In this document: in pieces, positions 57,212 to 64,000 of the stretch | How the letters are laid out: the number at the start of each line of letters is the position of its first letter | How positions within the stretch are numbered: the stretch's first letter is position 1 | Source of the DNA: Picocystis sp. L7 | Lineage: Eukaryota > Chlorophyta > Picocystophyceae > Picocystales > Picocystaceae | Direction of reading: 5' to 3' | DNA length: 64,000 bases | NCBI GenBank assembly: GCA_020975725.1 | Contig: QXJR01000011.1 | Coordinates: 62,001-126,000 of the forward strand | The notes under the pieces: generated by a model | The model's input: the letters and a program-made list of their open reading frames with translations, nothing else | What the model was told of the DNA's origin: nothing | Database searches by the model: none | Position numbers and translations under genes: made by a program

Positions 57212-58972
57212 ATGGCGGGCAGGGTGCAGAGGGCGATGGAGGCGTCCGTGCCGCCTTCCGAATGGCTCCACGGACGCGTGGTGGCCATGGACGCGGGCGC
57301 CTGCGAGGCCATGCCGACGCCCAAAGCGCACCTGCACGCCATCCGATCGGGATGCGTGGGCGTGTACGACGTCGAAGGGACGCGGATGGAGGCCGTGGTG
57401 CGCGACAGGGACGTCCTGCTGCTGTGGACGCGCGTCCTGGACGAGGCGGTGGAACCCGTGCGAAGGTGGCGGTCCCAAGGCGCCAAGCACGTGCGCGTGC
57501 TCTGCGCCCTCTCCGAGGACGCCCACGCCGCCTGTTCGCGCTCGCGCTTCGAAGAAGACGCCTACGCGTCCTTTCGAAGCCTTGTGGACGCCTGGTGCGA
57601 CCCCTTCGACGACGTGGACGCGTCCACGTCCCGCTTGGACGTGGTCCATTGGCCCATGTACGTGTGCGCCACCTCCGCTTCGGCTTCGGAATCCTTCCAT
57701 CTTCCGCTCCAGATCGCACACGTGACGCATGGAAGGATCCAGGACGCGATCCGGAAGGATTGGAAGCGATCCTTGCGCCACGCCATCCGCGGCACCGTGG
57801 AAGAAGACGTGGACGAAGACGTGCACGTGGTCGTGTCGCGTCCGCGCGCGCCTTGGCGTGCGCCGACGAGGAAGGACGCGGAAGGAGAGGCGGAACGGGA
57901 CGTAGACGCGTCCAGAAGCAATGCATGCGCTTTGATGGATGCAGTGGCGCAGCTGCAAGGACGCATGGCGTCCACCTGCGCCTGTGGACAAGCGAGCCGA
58001 CGCGTGGCGCACGCCATGGCCGCGATGCCGAGCTCCACGCGCAGGGAAGCGCCCAAAACCACGATGGTGCTGGTGGATCGAAGCACGGACCTCGTGGCGG
58101 CGATGCGCAGGGATCCATGGCGGGATCGATCGCGTGGGACCACGTGCGACGTGCGTTGGGACCAGGAAGGCATGCCGCCGATGCGACAAGCGTGCAAGTG
58201 GAAGATGGACGTGGGAGACGCGAAAAGGAAGCGATGGAAGAGAATGGCGCACGAAGACAAGGTCGCCGTGGCCTGTGCGAGAGGCGGAGACCCGTCCGCG
58301 GCCTTGAAACGGGCCATCGACGCGCTCCACGGCGAAGAAGAGACCCTGGCCGACGCCTGCGCACGTGTCGGATTGGCCTACGCCTGCGCTGGCGCGCACG
58401 CCGAACGGACGCTGGAGCGAGGCGCCTCGCCTTTCGAACTGGAGGAGGAAGGAAAGCTCCGACGTGCGATGCGTGCGAGGCTGGTGCGCCATCCCGATGA
58501 ATCGGCACGCGAACCCTGGCTGGCGGACGTGGTGGACGCGTCCAAGGCAGAGGTCGGAAGGCGAAACGCAGCCATGGACAATCGCGTGGAAGAGGTGCTG
58601 GAGATGCTCAGGGAAGTGGCCTACGTCGCCAGGCGAGAAGCACAGGATCGACACCCCCATCGGACCAGGCTGGCCTGGACGGTGGACGAGTTCCTCCAGG
58701 GCAAGGACCTGAAGGGATTCGTGCACGTGCCCACGTCCTTGGGAGCACTGGTGCGCACGGGATTGGGCGCATTGGGACTCAAACAGACGCATCCCAGCCA
58801 AAACCCCCTGGTGGTGGTCTTCGTGCTCGGAGGAATCACCCACGAAGAAATACGAGAGGTCCTCGAAGTCGCGAAGAAGCACGGGAAAGAGGTGGTGGTG
58901 GGTGGGAGCCACGAGATCGAACCCATGGATGCCTTTCGAGGAATCATGGCGGGAGTCGCCGGGTACCAATGA
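57212..58972 (+). CDS. Sec1/Munc18 (SM) family protein, nearest SCFD2
   Basis: 586 residues from the ATG at 57212. The best landmarks are MVLVDRSTDLVAAM in the middle, the SM-family 'LVDRxxDLVxP' segment, and the C-terminal NPLVVVFVLGGITHEEIREVLEVAKKHGKEVVVGGS. The latter is the terminal Rossmann-like strand-helix-strand found in SM proteins. N-terminal strands such as VWHWP-type segments are weaker. SM proteins clasp SNARE bundles during membrane fusion. SCFD2 is the most divergent branch and fits the short length. Codon use is more GC-rich than the neighbours, and the antisense frames are almost fully open as a result. VPS33 or SLY1 are less likely. Confidence 0.65.
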   Translation: MAGRVQRAMEASVPPSEWLHGRVVAMDAGACEAMPTPKAHLHAIRSGCVGVYDVEGTRMEAVVRDRDVLLLWTRVLDEAVEPVRRWRSQGAKHVRVLCALSEDAHAACSRSRFEEDAYASFRSLVDAWCDPFDDVDASTSRLDVVHWPMYVCATSASASESFHLPLQIAHVTHGRIQDAIRKDWKRSLRHAIRGTVEEDVDEDVHVVVSRPRAPWRAPTRKDAEGEAERDVDASRSNACALMDAVAQLQGRMASTCACGQASRRVAHAMAAMPSSTRREAPKTTMVLVDRSTDLVAAMRRDPWRDRSRGTTCDVRWDQEGMPPMRQACKWKMDVGDAKRKRWKRMAHEDKVAVACARGGDPSAALKRAIDALHGEEETLADACARVGLAYACAGAHAERTLERGASPFELEEEGKLRRAMRARLVRHPDESAREPWLADVVDASKAEVGRRNAAMDNRVEEVLEMLREVAYVARREAQDRHPHRTRLAWTVDEFLQGKDLKGFVHVPTSLGALVRTGLGALGLKQTHPSQNPLVVVFVLGGITHEEIREVLEVAKKHGKEVVVGGSHEIEPMDAFRGIMAGVAGYQ

Positions 58973-59102
58973 AACGCGCGTGGGACGGATCCCGTCCCCC
59001 GACGCCGAAGAATCGCTCGAATGGTGAACCGGACGGACCCGGATCGATGTGCACGTGCTTGGATTGAATGCCGTGCGCGATGCCAAGGCGCGATTGTCCA
59101 AT

Positions 59103-60230
59103 TCAACGACGGACGCGCTTGGCAGCCGCTGCCTTTTTGGGCTTTCCTTCCGTCGATGGACGCTTGGTCGTCTTCACGGTGGTGGTGGGACCGAAGAAGG
59201 ATTCCAAACGCCCCTGGGTGGCCTTGCCTCGAGCGGACTTGATGCGCTCGATCACCTTCTTCACCCTGTCCTCGTTGAACTGGCGGTCGCGGACCAGAAA
59301 CTGGACGAGTCCCTCCTCGTCAGGCGCCGACCACTTGAACTCGGGGATTTCCTTTTCCTCCAGGATCTCCGGCTGGAGGAAGAGCTTCTTCGCCTCTTCG
59401 TGAATGAAGTCTTCCGGAACGACATACCTTTCCTTGTCCAGAGACTTCAAGATGGCCTTGATGCTGTGATGTTCCTTGATGAGCTGCAAAGCTTTCTTCG
59501 GCCCGATCCCTCGGATGGTACCGCAATAATCGCACCCTAGGAGGATGCACATGTCAACAAACTCTTCCTGGGTGAGCTGGAGCTCCTGCAACACCTTTTC
59601 CAGCTCGAATTCCATCACATCCAGCTTGGCACTGGGAGGCGCCATGAGATTCCTGGCCAAGCGGGAGGCACCGAAGGTCAGAGCGTCCATGTCTTCCGTC
59701 GCGACCGCGTACACCAGCCCCCTCCGACAGAGGTCGGAGCATTCCGCCTCCGCTTCCGAGGGGGCTTCGATGACGGGAACTCCCATGAAGCGGAGCAGCT
59801 CCTTGCACTCTTCGTTGTGCTGTTTGGTCACCTTGACCGTCCGTTTGCTGTATTTTTCGATGGCTTCCTGATCTCCCTTCTCCTTGGCTTCTTCTAACAT
59901 TGCAGTCGCTTCCCCTCTCTTGCCCAATCGTTTTCCCAGCTCACCTCCTTTGAGTTCCGGTGGTTTGCCATCGAACACGTACACCGGCTTGATGCCTGCC
60001 TCCAGCATCCTTGCGGTGCGATACAGCATCCCTTGCAAGTGCGCAGTCGACTCTCCCGTGTCGGTGGTCAAGGTGTCGGTCCCAGACCGACCGACGACCA
60101 CCATCGCTTGGTAGATATGCATGCTCGCATCAACCGCCACACGTCGGCCGAAGAAGCTCTCGAACTTCACCTTTCGACTGGCGGCAGGCGCTTCGTCTCC
60201 CAGCAGCTTCGTCAATCCTTTGATTCCCAT
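59103..60230 (-). CDS. FEN1: Flap endonuclease 1
   Basis: 375 residues from the ATG at 60230 ([11 protein letters not shown]), the universal FEN1 start. The XPG-N and XPG-I nuclease regions are complete. Catalytic acids are in [39 protein letters not shown] and GCDYC (most FEN1 have GSDYC). The helix-hairpin-helix [13 protein letters not shown] follows. Near the C-terminus QGRLESFFG is the PCNA-binding PIP box, then a basic nuclear tail ([13 protein letters not shown]). FEN1 removes 5' flaps in Okazaki-fragment maturation and long-patch base excision repair. Two E2F-like sites lie within 90 bp upstream. Confidence 0.96.
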   Translation of the reverse strand: MGIKGLTKLLGDEAPAASRKVKFESFFGRRVAVDASMHIYQAMVVVGRSGTDTLTTDTGESTAHLQGMLYRTARMLEAGIKPVYVFDGKPPELKGGELGKRLGKRGEATAMLEEAKEKGDQEAIEKYSKRTVKVTKQHNEECKELLRFMGVPVIEAPSEAEAECSDLCRRGLVYAVATEDMDALTFGASRLARNLMAPPSAKLDVMEFELEKVLQELQLTQEEFVDMCILLGCDYCGTIRGIGPKKALQLIKEHHSIKAILKSLDKERYVVPEDFIHEEAKKLFLQPEILEEKEIPEFKWSAPDEEGLVQFLVRDRQFNEDRVKKVIERIKSARGKATQGRLESFFGPTTTVKTTKRPSTEGKPKKAAAAKRVRR

Positions 60231-61501
60231 GATGCAAGGAAGGGCGCAGATCCGTGGTTCGATCTCCCGCCAAAAAATCCGCCTTGCGCCGCTCCTGGTG
60301 CGCCCGTTTTCGCGGGAAATCGATCCAGGGGATGACGCCCCAGCCACCCGGAGCACACGAGGAAGTGCAATCCACGTGGCACGGATGGAAGGTGCACATG
60401 GGCAACTTCTTGGATCCCATCCGATGGGCATCTCCAAGGAAAAGGGAACATGCACATGGCCAATGCACCATCGCCGTGCCGATGGTGTCCAACGTGCGGA
60501 GGGGAAGAGAGGGAAACCCACGGCATCCAGGACGCGCAAGGCGCACCGACCACAACACGCGTGTAATGGACTCGTCTTGTAGAACGAACGAGCACGCGCT
60601 CGTCCAGGGACGGCGACCTTGCAAGTGCCGGTCGGTCCTCGTCGGCATCACACCCGCGATGCCATGGAACGGGTCATCATGCATTCGCGTGAAAATGCTC
60701 GCAGCCATGCGACGACCGCCATCCATCGTTTCAACAAGGAAGCCCCACATTTTCCGTGTTGATGACCCCGCATTGGTCTCATTGGACAGAGATGAACCCA
60801 TGCGCACATGTTATACATTTTTTACGTTCTATAATGCTTGTGAAAGCATTGAATCTTTTCGTGCGTATGGCTTGCAAGGGCATCTTCGCCGGCATTGGAG
60901 GGACGATCCTGGCAAGCGTTTCCTTCTCCACGTTGCAAAGGTCAAGAGTTTGATCGTAGAATCCTGAGTTTGAGTCCTAGCCTCGATCAATAACATCAAT
61001 TGTGAAGAACTTACGCGGGTATCACCATTGCCTGATCACGTTGTGGCACAAGAATGGAGTAGAGAACTTCGTCGGCCTTGCGGGGGTGGAGCGATTGGCG
61101 CTCGAGCGAAGAGCACCACGTCCGAGCTTGCAATTTTTTCATCCACGCAACCGCCGACCCTTCCCAACAGGCGGGGCGGGAACACGCAAAACATGAGTTT
61201 TTCGCGTTCACCGGTCGGTGGACCCTTGCATCGGCCGTTGCTCCCAAGCACCCTCCTCCATCGACCGCGATGGGATTGTCACGTCCCGCACATGTTCCTT
61301 GTCACCTCCATTCCCCCCATTCCATCGTGGCACGACGTCTTCGAACGCACCTCTTCGTGCCACACCCCTTTTCGCAAGGAAGGCTCCTGGCCAAGGTCGG
61401 GGACGTCCAAGTCCCTCCGAAATTAAGCGAATGGGTTAACCCCATCGAGAGAGATCGCGTCTCCATCGACCGACGTTTTGGTGCGCACGAGGCGCGTCTT
61501 C
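60231..61501. other. Divergent intergenic region FEN1 / C2-EF gene
   Basis: 1.27 kb. Apart from the E2F-like sites next to FEN1 there is no supported gene. I examined a GAGTTTGAGTCCTAGC segment near 60970 as a possible tRNA T-arm and rejected it. Confidence 0.4.
60265..60319 (-). promoter_or_regulatory. Two E2F-like sites upstream of FEN1
   Basis: On the FEN1 strand TTTGGCGGGA (60274-60265) and TTTCCCGCGAAA (60319-60308), 35-90 bp from the start codon. Both match the E2F/DP core, and FEN1 is an E2F target in plants and animals. Binding not shown. Confidence 0.5.
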
Positions 61502-62440
61502 ATGCCGACTGGGAAGCTGTTTGTGACGCTGCATCGGGCCGAGGTGGGTGCCAGCGGATGTGGATGCATGCAACCGACCACGTACGCGGTGGTGCAGCTG
61601 GGAACGGTGGTCAACCGACGCTTGGGTGGACAGCAGTTCCGGACCATGCGTGCGAAAGGTTGGGAACCTGCCTTCGAACAAGTCTTCACGTTCGACGTGC
61701 GTGAAGGCGATCCAAACGTGGTGCAGATCAACTTCTTCTCGCCCAGCTTCCTCGGCGACGACGCCGCGGGCGCCACGAGCATCCCGCTCTCCGGCGTGCT
61801 GAGTATGGGAAGCACAAGAGCCAACTATCCTTTGCTCAACGTCCATGGACGACAGACAGGACTGGTGGAGGTCTCCATGCGATGGGAAGGGGCCAGGAAA
61901 CCTGCCATGGACTACCTCAGGACAGTGTTTGAGAAAGTGGACAAAAACCACGACGGAGAGATCGACAAAAGGGAACTCATCATCGCACTAAGGAAAGATC
62001 CCGACGTCAGTGCACTGATGCAGCTGCCGGCCAACATAAGACAAGAAGACGGCTCGCGGGATACCTTTGAGAGGGTGTTCCAAACCATTGATGCGGACGA
62101 TTCGAGGACCATCACGTGGAGCGAATTCCTGACCTACTTTGAAAGGAACTTAGCACAAGACCAAGCACAGTACCGAGAAAGACCAGCAGACGCGTATCGA
62201 CCTTGGAACCCGTATCACGTGCCAGATACGGCAGGATACAATCCCACCAGGATGGGTGGATCTGCGATGCCAGATGCGCACTACGGGCAACCTGCACCAG
62301 GCACATATTCCACTGGTTACCCGGCCAACGGAGCAGGAGGAACAGGACAACAAGGGTATGCAACGGGGTATGCAACAGGACCTCCGCCGTCGGGTTACCC
62401 ACAGAATCATGGACCGCCGCCAGGGTATCCCACCAACTGA
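61502..62440 (+). CDS. C2 and EF-hand calcium-binding protein with Gly/Pro/Tyr-rich tail
   Basis: 312 residues from the ATG at 61502. Residues about 1-125 form a C2-like beta-sandwich (GKLFVTLHRAEVG; FEQVFTFDVREGD). Residues about 140-215 hold two EF-hands with canonical loops, DKNHDGEIDKRE and DADDSRTITWSE. The last 90 residues are Pro/Gly/Tyr/Gln-rich (repeats such as GYATGYATGPPPSGYP), as in PEF-type or annexin-like calcium proteins that gather at membranes. A calcium-dependent membrane adaptor is the likely role. The exact family is unclear. Confidence 0.8.
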   Translation: MPTGKLFVTLHRAEVGASGCGCMQPTTYAVVQLGTVVNRRLGGQQFRTMRAKGWEPAFEQVFTFDVREGDPNVVQINFFSPSFLGDDAAGATSIPLSGVLSMGSTRANYPLLNVHGRQTGLVEVSMRWEGARKPAMDYLRTVFEKVDKNHDGEIDKRELIIALRKDPDVSALMQLPANIRQEDGSRDTFERVFQTIDADDSRTITWSEFLTYFERNLAQDQAQYRERPADAYRPWNPYHVPDTAGYNPTRMGGSAMPDAHYGQPAPGTYSTGYPANGAGGTGQQGYATGYATGPPPSGYPQNHGPPPGYPTN

Positions 62441-62537
62441 GACCTAGAACCTAGGCATATTCAACGGGAAATAAGATGAACTTTTTGGTAAAGCTGCTTG
62501 GTTAATTTTGTATTTTAGATTTCTCTTTCTTTGTAAT

Positions 62538-64000
62538 TCAGAAAAAACTGTTCTGTGAGAATCCGCCTCCAGCATAATTACCCGAGTTGCCGTAGAAGGA
62601 GGGCGTGACTTGTGGCTGAAGACCCTGGGCCGATCCTTGGGACGGGGCTCCATGCGGACCCTGCAAAGGAGGCCCGTTGTTTGCCGGAGTCAACCCATCT
62701 TTCCCGAAAGCAGCAAACGGTTGTAGACCATCTGCTGGTTGCATGTAGGAGTAATGAGATTGTGCTTGGACGCTGGGCATGTTTTTTTCTGCGCTCCCAA
62801 CTTTCTTTGCTGGAGACGTCCCACTGGAGATGCTTAGGTTGTCGAGGGATAGCTTCACCTTGCCTTGGCCTAAGTCATTCAGATACGTGTTAGCTTTCTC
62901 CCATTCCAGCTTCTTCCTTGCGGATTTGCTTGCCGAAGAATCACCACTGGCTGGAGATGAAGAAGAAAACGGATTCACCGACTTGCTTTGCTCAAGAGAA
63001 GGCCCAGGAACACCATGCGTTTGTGCCTGGATTCTTGTCTGTTGCTGCCATGATCCCTGCGGCTGTGCTCCATCAGCAGGAGACTCATGGCGCCGCACAG
63101 AAGAGGATCCAATGGATCTATTAGGATCGGCCTGGTAGGTATTTGCTGATCCTGCTTTGTTTTCAAAGCCAAAGGTATCTTGGTTAAAGTCCACCAGCTG
63201 CTGTTGGGGCTGCCCTACATGTTGTCCTTGCTTACCCTGTAATGTGCTGTGCATGGGGTTTTGTTGAACCCGAGCATCCTGCTGTGGCATTGCTGTTCCT
63301 TGCATGTATATCAACTTCTGTTGTCTCTGGGACCCTTGATCCTGCCTATCCTGAAAGAAGTGAGGCTCATCCATGGTACGATGCGAGACTCGACCCTGCG
63401 ATTGCAAAGGTTGCCCTAGAGACTGTTGCCGGGGAGGATAAAGAGGCTGCTGTACAGGAGGTTGAACTTGCCGTTGGCGTCCTTGTAAGACTGGTTGCGG
63501 GGCAGCAGGATTTGCTGGAGAAGCAGCTTTGTGCACTGGTGAGGGTGGCCAGAGATCAGTGGAGTGAGCCCTTTCAAGCTTCCTTCCCGGTCCTTGACTG
63601 TTCTGGGAGGACCCGCTCGAATGCCAACCTTGCGAATCTCTTGGTGTAGACGTTTCAACACCAAAATTGCCACCGTAGTATCTGTCGTCCCCAGCACGCA
63701 CACTTGCAGGTTTCCTGGGTGTGATCGGATCATTCATAACAATATTTCCAGGTGCCATGACTGCCTTCCTTCCCGAGTCACGATCGTGGTTCGCGCTTGG
63801 ATGACGATGAGGGCTTGCGCTACCATAACTTTGCTGGTTCCCTTTGATTGTGGATTGCACGTGCCCTGAATGGTGTCCACTGATTTGTCTGGTTGTGCTG
63901 CGGGCTCGCTCCCGCTCTTCTGCGAGCAGTTCCTCGTCGTTGGCGAGGCGGAGCAATTCGTCTGCTTTGCTCCTTACGATGGATCCGATATCTTTTCCTG
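62538..64000 (-). CDS. Epsin-like protein, C-terminal part (runs off right edge)
   Basis: At least 487 codons are open to the window edge. The part nearest the edge reads KDIGSIVRSKADELLRLAND-EELLAEERERAR, which resembles the last helices of an ENTH domain (epsin: VRxKSxxLVxLLxDxExLxxER). The remainder is a Gln/Pro/Ser/Asn-rich disordered tail with an NPF motif (SVNPFSSSS), the EH-domain ligand, and a GKDG segment. This fits a clathrin adaptor of the epsin type in plant-style endocytic or trans-Golgi transport. The ENTH domain itself lies mostly outside the window, so the call is provisional. Confidence 0.6.
   Translation of the reverse strand, partial: GKDIGSIVRSKADELLRLANDEELLAEERERARSTTRQISGHHSGHVQSTIKGNQQSYGSASPHRHPSANHDRDSGRKAVMAPGNIVMNDPITPRKPASVRAGDDRYYGGNFGVETSTPRDSQGWHSSGSSQNSQGPGRKLERAHSTDLWPPSPVHKAASPANPAAPQPVLQGRQRQVQPPVQQPLYPPRQQSLGQPLQSQGRVSHRTMDEPHFFQDRQDQGSQRQQKLIYMQGTAMPQQDARVQQNPMHSTLQGKQGQHVGQPQQQLVDFNQDTFGFENKAGSANTYQADPNRSIGSSSVRRHESPADGAQPQGSWQQQTRIQAQTHGVPGPSLEQSKSVNPFSSSSPASGDSSASKSARKKLEWEKANTYLNDLGQGKVKLSLDNLSISSGTSPAKKVGSAEKNMPSVQAQSHYSYMQPADGLQPFAAFGKDGLTPANNGPPLQGPHGAPSQGSAQGLQPQVTPSFYGNSGNYAGGGFSQNSFF

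Noticed and set aside
56373-58508. Long open frames across the minisatellite on both strands
   Set aside because: The repeat unit has no stop in several frames, so these are repeat artefacts. The encoded Lys/Glu/Gly repeats are not supported as a protein.
56120-59101. 993-codon open frame antisense to the SM gene
   Set aside because: It arises from the stop-poor minisatellite and the GC-rich codon bias of the sense gene. No recognisable domain; low-complexity Arg/His/Gly composition.
60254-60967. 237-codon plus frame upstream of the C2/EF gene
   Set aside because: Overlaps the FEN1 promoter and leader; no recognisable domain.
60940-60985. Possible tRNA T-arm (GAGTTTGAGTCC)
   Set aside because: The invariant C of the T-loop is missing and no matching acceptor, D or anticodon stems could be found.

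Overview
The window looks like a gene-dense nuclear chromosome segment from a small photosynthetic eukaryote of the Archaeplastida. Several genes point to a plastid: a plastid-division dynamin (DRP5B/ARC5), a plastid-type DUF2358 protein, a BSD2-like DnaJ zinc-finger protein, a plant-type ClpS-like protein, a BASS-family plastid transporter, an arabinokinase-type GHMP kinase and a MUT9-like (plant-type CK1) kinase. Eukaryotic core genes are also present: TBCD, CDT2, NUP85, PEX1, PSMD3, FEN1, DHX29-like, PRELI, an SM protein and an epsin-like protein. A unicellular red or green alga fits best. The sequence alone does not settle which, and I see no close species marker.

Layout: about 25 host genes in 64 kb, on both strands, many in divergent or tight convergent pairs. 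1-16.2 kb: a coiled-coil gene entering from the left edge, GCNA-like SprT protease, DRP5B, TBCD, CDT2, DnaJ zinc-finger protein, DUF2358 protein, PH/coiled-coil protein. 16.5-29.5 kb: NUP85, PEX1, arabinokinase-like kinase, PSMD3, an unknown single-pass membrane protein, a SMAP1-like acidic peptide. 29.8-42.7 kb: two-RRM hnRNP-like protein, PRELI protein, ClpS-like, BASS transporter, MUT9-like kinase, EXS-only protein, a C2 tail-anchored protein. 44-64 kb: a J-TPR-WD40 fusion, DHX29-like helicase, one whole-looking Ty1/copia element, a 43-bp minisatellite, an SM protein, FEN1, a C2/EF-hand protein and an epsin-like gene leaving the right edge.

Most genes are single-exon. Where introns are needed to complete a conserved protein I could place eight in five genes (CDT2, NUP85, PSMD3, the RRM protein, the C2 protein). 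Seven of the eight have GTGNGN donors (five GTGAG, two GTGCGT), all end in AG, all contain CTGAC, and all join in phase; most lie near the 5' end. These joins are inferred from reading frames, not from transcripts.

The genes do not form an operon or an obvious gene cluster. A functional thread does run through several: CDT2 and FEN1 both act with PCNA and both carry PIP-type motifs, GCNA-like proteins repair DNA-protein crosslinks, and DRP5B divides the plastid. E2F-like sites (TTTCCCGCC or close variants) lie in or near the 5' regions of DRP5B, CDT2, FEN1 and the PH/coiled-coil gene, which suggests shared S-phase timing. The most unusual single protein is the J-domain/TPR/WD40 fusion. I did not find a clearly new multi-gene system.
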